Positions 25,388 to 33,920 of a stretch of DNA of 47,690 nt are shown here, in pieces. The DNA is taken from assembly GCA_016841005.1 (NCBI GenBank), contig JAEORG010000007.1:1-47690 (forward strand), in the 5' to 3' direction. The notes below the pieces were generated by a model, which worked only from the letters and a program-made list of their open reading frames with translations, was not told the DNA's origin and ran no database searches. Source of the DNA: Candidatus Thorarchaeota archaeon (lineage in GTDB: Archaea; Asgardarchaeota; Thorarchaeia; Thorarchaeales; Thorarchaeaceae). The translations under genes were made by a program, and so were the position numbers. Within the stretch, counting starts at the first letter, position 1. Every line of letters starts with the position of its first letter.

Positions 25388-26428
25388 TGAGCCAATTTCG
25401 TAGGGAGAAACAACATTAGTTACTGTATCCATCTCAAGCACTCTCAAGAATTCTTCATGCGCCACACCTCTTTGGATTACCTCTTGGACTGCGGGGTATG
25501 TTTTGATGTTTTTTAGAGTTGCAGTTCCGATTGCAATCACTCGCTCTTCTGGAGATTCAGAACGATGACTTTCAACCTGAGCTGCATCTTCATTGAGTTC
25601 TTCAACAATTCGTTCTAGATACGATCCTTGGACAACATCTGGATGCAAAGATGCATATCCCGCTCCGCACGAATGACCATCCCCTTCGAAGTTTCCATGC
25701 ACTACAACAATTATTCTTCGTTCAATAGTTTCGTCGGATAACCATATTTTGAAAAAATCATTCAACTGAACTGTTTCCTCAGAGTTCTCGTTGTAATGGG
25801 GAATGTGTGCTCCAAGCGTCTGAATAGCCATGGGCATACCCTTTGGAGTTGTAGGAGGAATCAGTCTGGAGTCAGAGCAGATTACAATCAATGTATCAGT
25901 GTCTAAGACATCCGGTCGTGACAATCGCTTTAGGATATAATTTTCAAGCTCATATGCTCTTCCAAATCGATGTGGAATTAATCTAACTCTTGCAGTGTCG
26001 TAGTCTACTCTAAGAGCAATGATAGGAATATCGTCAATGTCAGGATGTTTGGCAACACTCTCAACCGATTCGCGAATATTCTCTGGTCGCTCATCCATTT
26101 CAAATGTGATAATTACTCCTGTTCTATCAGGAAACTGATGGTTATACGCAGCAGGAGCAGCAAAAAGATGTGTTGATAATTCAGGAGATAGTAAAGGAAA
26201 GTCGGGTACTCTAGTAGCATGAAAAGCATCGCCTTGGCCAAATTGAAACAACTGGAGATCTTGTGCACTCCTGTTGATAGGAGAAATGACAAGGAATCTT
26301 GGTGTTTGACCTTTCTCCGCCTCATGCATTCGTTCAGCAGTATCAGGATTTTTCAGATTTCTTTCAGAAGCCTCAATAGATAGCTTCCTGATTTTATCCA
26401 GCATTACCTTTCCCTGTTTATACTTCAC
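25382..26428 (-). CDS. Divergent beta-carbonic-anhydrase-like protein
   Basis: 348 residues. The middle contains IVICSDSRLIPP (Cys184, Asp186, Arg188), matching the CxDxR zinc and catalytic motif of beta-carbonic anhydrases, then TLGAHIP where they have RNIAN. RRIIVVVHGNFEGDGHSCGAG follows in two parts, with His252 and Cys254 (or His244) standing in for the H-x2-C zinc pair. The spacing H-x-C differs from the canonical H-x2-C, and about 180 residues precede the motif, so activity is uncertain. Related folds use the same site for CS2 or COS hydrolysis. The 3' end overlaps the convergent nuclease-like gene by 6 nt. Confidence 0.6.
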   Translation of the reverse strand: MKYKQGKVMLDKIRKLSIEASERNLKNPDTAERMHEAEKGQTPRFLVISPINRSAQDLQLFQFGQGDAFHATRVPDFPLLSPELSTHLFAAPAAYNHQFPDRTGVIITFEMDERPENIRESVESVAKHPDIDDIPIIALRVDYDTARVRLIPHRFGRAYELENYILKRLSRPDVLDTDTLIVICSDSRLIPPTTPKGMPMAIQTLGAHIPHYNENSEETVQLNDFFKIWLSDETIERRIIVVVHGNFEGDGHSCGAGYASLHPDVVQGSYLERIVEELNEDAAQVESHRSESPEERVIAIGTATLKNIKTYPAVQEVIQRGVAHEEFLRVLEMDTVTNVVSPYEIGSL

Positions 26429-26560
26429 ACTGAACCCAGTTATTTTTATTGCAAATCCTGATGTTACTTGGGAACCTACCTACACATGATACATTACAAT
26501 AGAAGGCTGCGCTAGTAGCATAATGAAATCACCAAGTAAGAATATTCACCCAATGGAAGA

Positions 26561-26567
26561 GTTATAA
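26561..26567 (+). promoter_or_regulatory. TATA box of the PRC-barrel gene
   Basis: TTATAAC about 40 nt before the ATG at 26606 would start transcription near 26590, giving a short leader that carries AAGGTG (26591-26596). This favours the ATG at 26606 over the upstream in-frame codons at 26573 and 26585. Confidence 0.45.
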
Positions 26568-26605
26568 CGGATTTGTTTGTAACTATGGTTAAGGTGTGTA
26601 CGTAC

Positions 26606-27265
26606 ATGGAGATACATCAATCAATCTGCTGTAGAGAGTTAAAAAAAGCGGATGTATTAGACATTAATGGAAAAAAAATCGGAAACATTGGAGACCTCAC
26701 CTTCAAGTTTGATGGCGATCTTAAGCTATCGCAGTTCATTCTTGCAGGACCCGCATTCCAAGAGTTTCTTGAAGCTGTGAAGATTAGACCGAACAAGGAC
26801 CCAGTATTCGATGCCAAACTCATCAAAAGACTGGGTGACAAGGTTCACCTCGATACAGGATCAAACAGTCTGAAGAATACCCTTGATAAAGGCGCAATTC
26901 CCGAAGATGAAATCAGGCTTTCAAAACTTGAAAAACTTCAGATTGTGGACAAAAAGGGAGAGGTTGTTGGAAAGGCAATTGACATTGACTTTGATGTTGA
27001 TGGGTCTGCTTCGCTTATTGTTGGTGGTGGTTTCTTCGAGGAGAAGTTGGAAGCACTTGGTCTCAAATCTAATGTGGATATTATAGTACCTGGAAAAGTC
27101 ATTGAATCTATTGGTGAAAAGGTCAAACTTAGCGTTTTAAAGAAAGACCTTGCACTGACCATGGAGAATGCCATAAAATCTTCAGAGGAAACCAAGACTC
27201 GTGAAGAGATGAAGGTACACAGAGAATTATCAAAAATCCGATTATATTCTCAAAGGCCATATTAG
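26606..27265 (+). CDS. Tandem PRC-barrel domain protein
   Basis: About 219 residues with two PRC-barrel units. The first starts LKKADVLDINGKKIGNIGDL and ends VFDAKLIKRLGDKVHLD; the second starts LEKLQIVDKKGEVVGKAID and ends IIVPGKVIESIGEKVKL. A charged helical tail (about 175-219) follows. PRC barrels occur in RimM, photosynthetic reaction-centre H subunit and archaeal CdvA, where they mediate protein or RNA binding. There is no ESCRT-III or Vps4 gene nearby and no long coiled coil, so CdvA identity is not supported. The gene appears monocistronic, with a TATA box upstream and a hairpin after the stop. Confidence 0.8.
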   Translation: MEIHQSICCRELKKADVLDINGKKIGNIGDLTFKFDGDLKLSQFILAGPAFQEFLEAVKIRPNKDPVFDAKLIKRLGDKVHLDTGSNSLKNTLDKGAIPEDEIRLSKLEKLQIVDKKGEVVGKAIDIDFDVDGSASLIVGGGFFEEKLEALGLKSNVDIIVPGKVIESIGEKVKLSVLKKDLALTMENAIKSSEETKTREEMKVHRELSKIRLYSQRPY

Positions 27266-27273
27266 ACAGTGGA

Positions 27274-27303
27274 GAGGGTGGTGTAACAGTCAACATCCTC
27301 CTC
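27274..27303 (+). terminator. Hairpin after the PRC-barrel gene
   Basis: Arms GAGGGTGGTGT (27274-27284) and ACATCCTCCTC (27293-27303) pair at 10 of 11 positions, counting G-U, around an 8-nt loop. It lies 9 nt after the stop codon. No strong T tract follows, so it may mark the 3' end rather than act alone as terminator. Confidence 0.4.
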
Positions 27304-27316
27304 ATTGTTGAATACA

Positions 27317-27347
27317 TTTTGCAAGAGGAAAGTATATTTTTGCAAGA
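27317..27347 (+). promoter_or_regulatory. Promoter with direct repeats flanking the TATA box
   Basis: AGTATATTTT (27331-27340) is a TATA box for the downstream sensor gene. The 10-mer TTTTGCAAGA occurs at 27317-27326 and again at 27338-27347, 21 nt apart (two helical turns), on either side of the box. This is a typical arrangement for a regulator binding one face of DNA. Confidence 0.45.
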
Positions 27348-27355
27348 ATGTACGT

Positions 27356-27386
27356 CCCCGATACCGAATTTCTCGGAGATACGGGG
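27356..27386 (+). promoter_or_regulatory. Leader hairpin before the sensor gene
   Basis: CCCCG (27356-27360) pairs with CGGGG (27382-27386), and inside it CCGA (27364-27367) pairs with TCGG (27373-27376). The structure ends 7 nt before the ATG at 27394 and would occupy any ribosome binding site there (GGGGCGAT), so it could control translation. Confidence 0.35.
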
Positions 27387-27393
27387 CGATTAG

Positions 27394-28680
27394 ATGAAAC
27401 TGAAGTTCATGTTCCTCGCATCGCTATTGCTACTATCAGTGATAGCCATGAGTACAGGGACCGTTAAGGCGCTTCCTTTTGATAATGAGTACACAGATAA
27501 TAGCCTTACCAGTGGTGATTATGATTCTTATTATATTTCACTCACGACTGGTGATGTATTATCTGGATACTATGAAACTGATGATCCAACAATGGGATTA
27601 GATTTCTTCATTGCTGATGATACAAATTACAACCTCTGGGTTGCGTCGAGTGGTGGATCAGGGTATGAAGTTGCGACAAATATGCATACCAACTATTTCT
27701 CATTGACAATTCCATCTACTGATACTTGGTGGATAGTATTCATCAACAACGATGATGTAACCGTTTGGTTCGATGCAGCCGTAGATGTCAACGGTGAGAA
27801 TTATCCGGTCTATTCCGATACCACCTACGATTTCACAGCATATGGTGAGGTCTTAGAAGTAGATGAATGGTATTATGTCTGGGATGATTTTGACGCAGGT
27901 ACCGTAATATCAGGCCATTTCTCAACATACTTCACATCGGACGGAGTGGATTTCTTCATCTGTGACGAATCTAATTACAATACTTGGGATTCTGGTTCAA
28001 TTCCTACAACCAGATATGGCTTGAAAACGAACTACCACCAAGCGAATATTGATAGTTTTACCATTCCAACTTCAGGTACTTGGTATCTTGTATTCTCCAA
28101 CGTTGATAAGGTAGATACAGTAACATTGTCTGTTGGAGTCTTAGTTGACACTTCTGGAGCTACAACTGGAACTACCCCAACTACAGGCACAGGAACTACC
28201 GGCGCAGGCGAGCCTATGGACATTACGACAATAATCATCGCATTGGCGGCAATCATAGGCTTAGTCGTGTGCCTTGTTGTTTGTACTAAGATGAGAAAAC
28301 CATCACCAGGACCAACACCAGGATATATCCCAACAGGCCCGCCGCCTTCATCATCAACAATGGATATTGTAGAAGGCGCCCTGAAATCATATCCAAGAAT
28401 AAGCATGACAGAGCTTTCGGGAATAGTAGGACTACCTGTAGATGAAGTACGAAGGGCCACTCTAAAGCTTATAGCTACAGATGAAATTCATGGGACTTTC
28501 GACAAGGATACTGATGAATTCACATCAGTACAAGCATCTCAGGTAGGTCGGGAGTTACGAGAAACAGCTGATGGTAGAACTCTCGCACGATGTCCTAATT
28601 GTGGTGCTCCACTGAAAGGCAGCTTTGTTATTGGTGACAAAGTGAAATGCGATAGCTGTGGCATAGAATATACTGTTTAG
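27394..28680 (+). CDS. Membrane-spanning protein: two extracellular beta domains, TM, winged helix, zinc ribbon
   Basis: 428 residues. Signal peptide at about 1-26 (KFMFLASLLLLSVIAMSTG); two homologous beta-sandwich units of pre-peptidase-C-terminal type (about 30-140 and 145-250: SGDYDSYYISLTTGDVLSGY, DEWYYVWDDFDAGTVISGH, each with a DFFI strand and a TWW/TWY strand). A Thr/Gly linker and one transmembrane helix (about 275-295, IIIALAAIIGLVVCLVV) follow. A Pro-rich stretch, a winged-helix-like domain (YPRISMTELSGIVGLPVDEVRRATLKL) and a C-terminal zinc ribbon (CPNCG, CDSCG) would face the cytoplasm. It reads as a surface protein with a DNA- or protein-binding inner end. Ligand unknown. Expressed alone, with a terminator behind it. 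Confidence 0.8.
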   Translation: MKLKFMFLASLLLLSVIAMSTGTVKALPFDNEYTDNSLTSGDYDSYYISLTTGDVLSGYYETDDPTMGLDFFIADDTNYNLWVASSGGSGYEVATNMHTNYFSLTIPSTDTWWIVFINNDDVTVWFDAAVDVNGENYPVYSDTTYDFTAYGEVLEVDEWYYVWDDFDAGTVISGHFSTYFTSDGVDFFICDESNYNTWDSGSIPTTRYGLKTNYHQANIDSFTIPTSGTWYLVFSNVDKVDTVTLSVGVLVDTSGATTGTTPTTGTGTTGAGEPMDITTIIIALAAIIGLVVCLVVCTKMRKPSPGPTPGYIPTGPPPSSSTMDIVEGALKSYPRISMTELSGIVGLPVDEVRRATLKLIATDEIHGTFDKDTDEFTSVQASQVGRELRETADGRTLARCPNCGAPLKGSFVIGDKVKCDSCGIEYTV

Positions 28681-28690
28681 GGTCTATAAT

Positions 28691-28723
28691 GGAGGGTAAA
28701 TACCCTCCCGCCCCTTCTTTTTC
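28691..28723 (+). terminator. Intrinsic-type terminator after the sensor gene
   Basis: Perfect 8-bp stem GGAGGGTA/TACCCTCC with an AA loop (28691-28708), followed by a pyrimidine stretch ending in TTCTTTTTCT (to 28723). It starts 11 nt after the stop codon. This is the clearest terminator in the window. Confidence 0.7.
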
Positions 28724-28798
28724 TAATTCAATGGTTTGAGATGATGTCACATTTCATCGAAGAGTTTATAGGGATTATTAACTATTGTTAATATAGAG

Positions 28799-28948
28799 AT
28801 GACTATGACTACAGAATTACTAACATGCACTTCATGCGGCGTAATCTTTGAGGATAGTGATGAGAGAGAAGAACACATTTTCAAGACGCATATCAATTCA
28901 AGTAAGGGCTTAAAGAGAGCAATGATTTGGGCTAAGAAAATTCTCTAA
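28799..28948 (+). CDS. C2H2 zinc-finger mini-protein
   Basis: 49 codons. The product begins MTMTTELLTCTSCGVIF and continues to HIFKTHINSSKG, giving C-x2-C-x12-H-x4-H, the classical C2H2 zinc finger spacing, with a Phe in the expected hydrophobic position. A basic helix (KGLKRAMIWAKKIL) ends the protein. A second ATG two codons in is an equally possible start. A TTTATAG box at about 28763-28769 is 30-36 nt upstream, so the mRNA has almost no leader. Single C2H2 fingers of this size are known in archaea and bind DNA or proteins. Its target is not apparent. Confidence 0.75.
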   Translation: MTMTTELLTCTSCGVIFEDSDEREEHIFKTHINSSKGLKRAMIWAKKIL

Positions 28949-28956
28949 TTTCTAAG

Positions 28957-29337
28957 CTATTTCTCGAAGTAGGTTGCAACAAGATCAATAATTGGACCAT
29001 AGGCAATTCCTGCGAAGAATCCCAGAATATCTGGACCCATGGCTCCTGAGATTGATACAAGATTGAATGTTGTGGCAAGGGAAATAAGGATTCCAAATAT
29101 CAGCCCACGAATCACTGCATTTCCAATGTTCTTTGTTCTATCACTCTTCAGAATTATCCATTCGCCTGAGAAACCAATGAGTATGCCCATTATCAAACGG
29201 TTGTACCAGATTCCAAGAAGATAGACCATATTGGCATTATATCCTCCGTCGATTCGACCACCAACACCAATGATGCATAGGACGCCAAGAGCGGCACCGA
29301 GGATAGTTGCAATTCCTATCCTTCTGTAATTAATCAC
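28957..29337 (-). CDS. Small four-helix membrane protein
   Basis: 126 residues with about four hydrophobic helices rich in Gly and Ile (IGIATILGAALGVLCIIGV, LIMGILIGFSGEWIIL, AVIRGLIFGILISLATTF, MGPDILGFFAGIAYGPIIDL). No charged catalytic motif or metal site can be seen. It starts 2 nt after the msrB stop and is probably co-transcribed with it; whether the two cooperate is unknown. No family recognised. Confidence 0.7.
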   Translation of the reverse strand: MINYRRIGIATILGAALGVLCIIGVGGRIDGGYNANMVYLLGIWYNRLIMGILIGFSGEWIILKSDRTKNIGNAVIRGLIFGILISLATTFNLVSISGAMGPDILGFFAGIAYGPIIDLVATYFEK

Positions 29338-29339
29338 TA

Positions 29340-29741
29340 TTATTCCTCCTGCTCATGTGATTCATCCATGAAGTCTAATGCAGCTGAGTTGATACAATAT
29401 CTGAGCCCTGTTGGATTGGGACCATCTTCAAAGACGTGACCAAGATGTCCACCACATTTCTTGCAAGTGACCTCAATCCTTCGCATACCATGGCTTGTGT
29501 CCAATTTTGTTTCAACACTTTCCTCATCTAGTTTATCCCAAAATGCAGGCCATCCACTTCCAGATTCATACTTTGTTTCTGATGAAAAGAGTTCATTTCC
29601 ACATCCTGCACAGACATAGACACCATTTCCTTTGTGATGGACAAACTTGCCTGTGAAAGGAGCCTCTGTACCACACTGTCTCAGAACTTTATACTGCTCG
29701 GAATCCAACTTTATTTTCCATTCTTCTTCTGATAGTTTCAT
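29340..29741 (-). CDS. msrB: Peptide-methionine (R)-S-oxide reductase MsrB
   Basis: 133 residues. It reduces methionine-R-sulfoxide in proteins back to methionine. All family marks are present: zinc held by CAGCG and [12 protein letters not shown], the GSGWPAFW substrate pocket, and the catalytic Cys in [11 protein letters not shown] near the C-terminus. A possible resolving Cys lies in [13 protein letters not shown]. The frame is open to 29810, but the ATG at 29741 has GAAGGTGT just upstream and yields the standard length. A small membrane protein gene follows. Confidence 0.93.
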   Translation of the reverse strand: MKLSEEEWKIKLDSEQYKVLRQCGTEAPFTGKFVHHKGNGVYVCAGCGNELFSSETKYESGSGWPAFWDKLDEESVETKLDTSHGMRRIEVTCKKCGGHLGHVFEDGPNPTGLRYCINSAALDFMDESHEQEE

Positions 29742-29838
29742 GACATTTACACCTTCTAAAAATACGCACAAATGCTCTAAATATATTGGAAAGGTGCACT
29801 TTGAATGCACCTCTCACTATTTCCAGAAAGTAGCGTGC

Positions 29839-31524
29839 TCATATTGGTTTACGACGTTTTAGTATCACTACAGCGACAACGAGGATAACTACAATAGCAC
29901 CTCCTAAACCTCCGATTAGAATGAGGTCAGGGAAAGGACTCCAGTCAGCAACTTGCGGATCATGACCAGTGAGAAACTCGTCTAAGTTTGATAGACCATC
30001 TTCATCCGAATCTAAAGCGGCATCATTTATTGTTGGGTCTAGGTCGTTGTTATACTCCCACCCATCAGGCATCAAATCGGAATCCGTATCATTGTTATAA
30101 CGCTCAAGGCCATTAATTTCTTCAAATCCATCAGTAAGCAAGTCTGAATCAGAATCAACTGTGAAATCATTGAACCACTCCTCTTCGCTGTCTGGGATAC
30201 CGTTCCCTTCAATGTCTGTATCTTGAATTATTGAAATTTCCAGAGTGACGGGACTACCTCCGGTATTCTCAATGGATAGTGTATGCAGTCCAAATTCAGA
30301 TGGAGTGACATCCATTATCACAGTTGAATCAGCAGATGAGCTGCTTGACGTTTCAGTATCAAGTACATCACTTGAACTATCTGTCAATGTGAATTCAAGT
30401 CCACCGCTACTTGCCCATGTACCTTCTATCTGAAGGCTCGAGAGCATCGATACTTCTAGTAAGAGGTCCTTTGTGTTTCCAGTTTCTATAGTTAGATTAT
30501 AACTGGATTTGGTCATTTGGCCTAGAGTTCTGCTTAGAGAATAGGCGATACTTGCCCCAATGCTAGCTGTAGTTGATGTAGCAAGAGAATAGTTGAACAG
30601 GGGATTATCCCATGTATCAGAACTATCGTGACTTGAAGTATCAAAATCAAATCCACTCTCTCCTATTCCGACACCTGACTTGTAACCAGCACGAGAAAAT
30701 GATGCGAGGTCTGTTCTTCCCAATGTACTTCCTGCATGCACAAGTCTAATGATAGGTGTGTCGTAGTTATTGTTCATTACCCGAGTCAACTCTGCCCAGT
30801 ATTGAGCATCCTGGAAGACTGACCCTGTAGGAGTTCGATATATCATCAGAACTCGTTCGTCTGGTGGATAGGTAGGATTCTGAACAAGTAATGAATCAAT
30901 GTTGAAATATACCAATATATCCATTTCATCTTCAGCGAATAGCGGAGCAGAGGACGCGCTTCCCCACATTCCAGGTTCTTCATAATTCCAGAAGCAGAAA
31001 TAGATATCGAGAGGCCAATCATACTGTGAAAGGATACGTGCAAGTTCGAGGGTCGTAGCACACCCTATTCCATCATCATTGGCACCTGGTGCGAATGAAA
31101 CAGAATCGTAGTGACCTCCAATCATCACTGTTGGTCCTGAATCTCCAAGTGTGCCAGGTAACTTTCCGAGTATATTATTCGCAGGTCTTACTTCATCGCC
31201 CACGGTCACTTCGCCGTGGTATGTGACCTCAATCTTGCCATTAGATATGTTATCTAATTCAGACGTAAGCCATGAACGTGCGAGTTGAGTGTTTGATAAA
31301 TCTGCAACCCTTGATCCATTTTCAGTGAGCTTCTTGACAAAATATAGAATCGAAGATTCAGAAATCGAGTTATACACTTCCTCTGCAAGATCAGTCGCAA
31401 CAATTGTTGATGAATGTGTGAATTTGTCTTGTTCGTGAACCTGCTCAAATGGCAGGAATGTTGGATGCGGAAGCAGAAAAAGACTCAACATCATTGATAG
31501 TAGTACTATCTTGTTTACGTGCAT
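29839..31524 (-). CDS. Surface-anchored M28-family metallopeptidase with Ca-binding repeats
   Basis: 561 residues. A signal peptide (about 1-20) is followed by an M28 aminopeptidase domain with the complete di-zinc ligand set: His/Asp in GGHYDSVS, Asp in GANDDGIG, Glu-Glu in NYEEPGMWGS, Asp in FNIDSLL and His in DTSSHDSSDTWDN. After about residue 330 come a beta domain, then DxDxDG-type calcium-binding repeats (VDSDSDLLTDGFEE, DTDSDLMPDGWE, DSDEDGLSNLDEF), and a C-terminal transmembrane helix with RRRKPI at the inner face. It should trim peptides outside the cell. Preceded by AGGAGG and an AT-rich divergent promoter region. Confidence 0.9.
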   Translation of the reverse strand: MHVNKIVLLSMMLSLFLLPHPTFLPFEQVHEQDKFTHSSTIVATDLAEEVYNSISESSILYFVKKLTENGSRVADLSNTQLARSWLTSELDNISNGKIEVTYHGEVTVGDEVRPANNILGKLPGTLGDSGPTVMIGGHYDSVSFAPGANDDGIGCATTLELARILSQYDWPLDIYFCFWNYEEPGMWGSASSAPLFAEDEMDILVYFNIDSLLVQNPTYPPDERVLMIYRTPTGSVFQDAQYWAELTRVMNNNYDTPIIRLVHAGSTLGRTDLASFSRAGYKSGVGIGESGFDFDTSSHDSSDTWDNPLFNYSLATSTTASIGASIAYSLSRTLGQMTKSSYNLTIETGNTKDLLLEVSMLSSLQIEGTWASSGGLEFTLTDSSSDVLDTETSSSSSADSTVIMDVTPSEFGLHTLSIENTGGSPVTLEISIIQDTDIEGNGIPDSEEEWFNDFTVDSDSDLLTDGFEEINGLERYNNDTDSDLMPDGWEYNNDLDPTINDAALDSDEDGLSNLDEFLTGHDPQVADWSPFPDLILIGGLGGAIVVILVVAVVILKRRKPI

Positions 31525-31556
31525 TCCCTACAACTCCTCCTATTGAGTAAGTATAC

Positions 31557-31568
31557 ATTGTTAACAAT
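31557..31568. promoter_or_regulatory. Palindrome in the AT-rich divergent region
   Basis: ATTGTTAACAAT is a perfect 12-bp palindrome 33 nt before the peptidase ATG. The region 31525-31722 is very AT-rich and holds several TATA-like stretches on both strands but no gene. TTAACATTGTT recurs near 31629-31639 as a related half-site. Confidence 0.35.
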
Positions 31569-31773
31569 AAAAAACGTTTCAATGTATAACTTAATTGTAT
31601 AAAATTATATAATATTTGTATCTTATGATTAACATTGTTCATTATGAATATTACATTTTATAACTAAGCTATTCTAACTGAGTTGCATTATCATCGTGTG
31701 GCTTCTGTAGGCATACAATTCTATGATGATTTATGCTTATCAGGAAGTAATGCATCTAAAAGTGGGAGAGGAG

Positions 31774-32925
31774 ATGAAAAACTGGAACCCTGTTTCATTG
31801 AGTGCCCTCAGATTATTCCTCGTCCTTCTACTTCCTCTAAATGCTGAGGCCCATTATACATCAGGAGAGATGGGTTACTCTTCATACAATTGTGTATTAT
31901 CCAGATTCATTCTTTCACAAAATTACTATTATGGCCCTGAATATATTATTGAAACAACAATGTTACCATTCTTACTGCTTGGTCTTGTAGTATTGGTTTC
32001 TGCCCCATTGATGGCCTTCGAATTTGAATTGAGTGGAATGCCCCTAGAGAAGTCCATTCAGTCATTTGCATTTGGAACAATATTTCTTTCAACGTTTTTT
32101 TCAATCTATCTGAGCAATTTTTTGAGTGATTTCACTCCATATTATTGGATGATGCCTGATGTGATCTTAGCATTCACTTGGTCTTGTGTGCTGTTTTTTG
32201 TAATTCCTATAATCGTGAGAGAGAGTAAACAACTTGAATATCATCTGAAGAAAAGAGCGTTCGTACCTCCACCAAAAAGAAGGAGACCTAGTAATTACAC
32301 AATCCTTGGATATATTCTTGGCATCATAGTTTCCTTCATACCATATTCATTCTTTGTTTTCGACTCGACTCGAGGATATAATATAGCCATAGTTTCAAAT
32401 TCGTTCGTGGTCAATCAGATAGCAAGGGGTAGTCCAATTTTTGAAAACAACATCATGTATTATACGCAGAATTATGCTTCAAATCTCTCGAGTTCATCAC
32501 TCTTCATTGCTCACATTTGTTTCTGCATTTATATTCTGAGGTATTTCAAGGGCAAAGCGACGAGAAAAACAGTATATGCGATTGGACTATTCGTTGCATT
32601 CTTCCCTTCGATATACAATGCTATTGGATTTCTCTTTTTTATGGGTGCTGTAAATATTCCATTGCCGTTTCTCCTTTTTACTGGATTCATTCTGATGAAA
32701 GTAATTCCTCTTGCAAAACAAGAAGACTCTGTTTGGGATGATAGACCTCAACAGAAATGGTTTGAGGATTCAAGAGTTATGGAAGAAGAAGGATTGGCTA
32801 TTGTAAAAGTTCCTCTAAGGTATTTGCTATTATCCAAACTACGAGGACTAAGTCCAAAAGTAAAATCTTCTCAAATCAAACTAGAAGCTGAAAAGATTGA
32901 TGACGAAGAAGTTTGGTCAGATTAG
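31774..32925 (+). CDS. Multi-spanning membrane protein of unknown function
   Basis: About 383 residues with seven or eight hydrophobic helices, for example LRLFLVLLLPLNA, TMLPFLLLGLVVLVSAPLM, FGTIFLSTFFSIYLSNFL, DVILAFTWSCVLFFVIPIIV, TILGYILGIIVSFIPYSFFVF and LPFLLFTGFILMKVI. A basic cytoplasmic loop (KKRAFVPPPKRRRPSN) and a hydrophilic C-terminal tail are present. The frame is open to 31723; the ATG at 31774 follows GGGAGAGGAG and is my preferred start, though 31750 is possible. No transport or enzyme signature is recognised. Confidence 0.7.
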   Translation: MKNWNPVSLSALRLFLVLLLPLNAEAHYTSGEMGYSSYNCVLSRFILSQNYYYGPEYIIETTMLPFLLLGLVVLVSAPLMAFEFELSGMPLEKSIQSFAFGTIFLSTFFSIYLSNFLSDFTPYYWMMPDVILAFTWSCVLFFVIPIIVRESKQLEYHLKKRAFVPPPKRRRPSNYTILGYILGIIVSFIPYSFFVFDSTRGYNIAIVSNSFVVNQIARGSPIFENNIMYYTQNYASNLSSSSLFIAHICFCIYILRYFKGKATRKTVYAIGLFVAFFPSIYNAIGFLFFMGAVNIPLPFLLFTGFILMKVIPLAKQEDSVWDDRPQQKWFEDSRVMEEEGLAIVKVPLRYLLLSKLRGLSPKVKSSQIKLEAEKIDDEEVWSD

Positions 32926-32979
32926 ATTATTTGAATCCTCTTCGACGCCCTTTTATGCACACTAGGATACGACTCGTTC

Positions 32980-33864
32980 ATGCTCCTCGGTATCTCTTAC
33001 CACGAGAATGTGAACAACTGGGCTACTGCAAGTCTTATCGAAGCAATGAAGAAGAAGGGACATGATGTACATCCACTTCGACTTCCTGATGTCGCATCTG
33101 AGATACCTTACAAGTTTACTCATCTCGACGATGATATTACACACATGGCAGGAATGATTGTTCGCACCATTGGCTTTGGAACTGGTGACCAAATCACGTT
33201 TCGAATCAGCCTTCTTGAACATCTGGAAGATGCAGGAATCTACGTAATGAACCCAGCCTATTCTTTCAGAAGAGCAAAGGACAAGTATGCAACTCTCACT
33301 GCTCTACATAAACATGGAATCTATGTGCCTAGGACATTTGTTGGAGAGAATCTTGAAGCCGCTATTGAATTCGTTCAGGAAGTAGGAGATGTCATCATCA
33401 AACCACTGATTGGAGCAAGAGGAATGGGTGCAATTCGAGCTGAGCATCCTGAACTCACTTACCGTGCAATGAAATTCATTCATCAGCTTGGTCAAGTTTT
33501 GTATGTTCAGGAGATGATTGAGAAACCTGATCGAGATATCAGAGTGTTTGTCATTGGAAACCAAGTTGTTGGTTCAATGTACAGATATCTTCCAGAAGGA
33601 GTTGAAGGCGAGTGGAGAACAAATGTTCATGGCGGTGGAAGAGCTGAGCTTGCAGAGATTGACGAGGAATACAAAGAATGTGCCATCAAGACTGCTGAAA
33701 TTCTGAAGTTGGATTACACAGGGGTTGACATAATAGAATCGAAGAACGGTCCTTGTGTTATCGAGGCAAATGCATCACCATCTTGGAGCGCTCTTTCTAG
33801 AGTCACAAATTTGGATATTGCAGATATGATTGTGGACAAATTGGTAGAAAAGGCATCCGAGTGA
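32980..33864 (+). CDS. RimK/MptN/LysX-like ATP-grasp ligase
   Basis: 294 residues. An N-terminal pre-ATP-grasp domain is followed by ATP-grasp motifs: RAKDKYATLTALHKHGIYVP, DVIIKPLIGARGMGA (glycine loop), YVQEMIEKPDRDIRVFVIG and the metal ligand GVDIIESKNGPCVIEANASPSW. This matches enzymes adding Glu or Lys residues to a carboxylate: RimK (ribosomal S6), CofF/MptN (cofactor glutamylation), LysX/ArgX (amino-group carrier). No LysW or cofactor gene is adjacent, so the substrate is open. A thioredoxin-fold protein is encoded 56 nt downstream on the same strand. Confidence 0.85.
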   Translation: MLLGISYHENVNNWATASLIEAMKKKGHDVHPLRLPDVASEIPYKFTHLDDDITHMAGMIVRTIGFGTGDQITFRISLLEHLEDAGIYVMNPAYSFRRAKDKYATLTALHKHGIYVPRTFVGENLEAAIEFVQEVGDVIIKPLIGARGMGAIRAEHPELTYRAMKFIHQLGQVLYVQEMIEKPDRDIRVFVIGNQVVGSMYRYLPEGVEGEWRTNVHGGGRAELAEIDEEYKECAIKTAEILKLDYTGVDIIESKNGPCVIEANASPSWSALSRVTNLDIADMIVDKLVEKASE

Positions 33865-33920
33865 GTATTACCTGAATAATGGTTGGCATCAAATAGTATT
33901 GCACACAGACAACAGTTGAT

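Noticed and set aside
26606..27265. CdvA identity for the PRC-barrel protein
   Set aside because: Has two barrels, no long coiled coil, and no ESCRT-III or Vps4 gene beside it.
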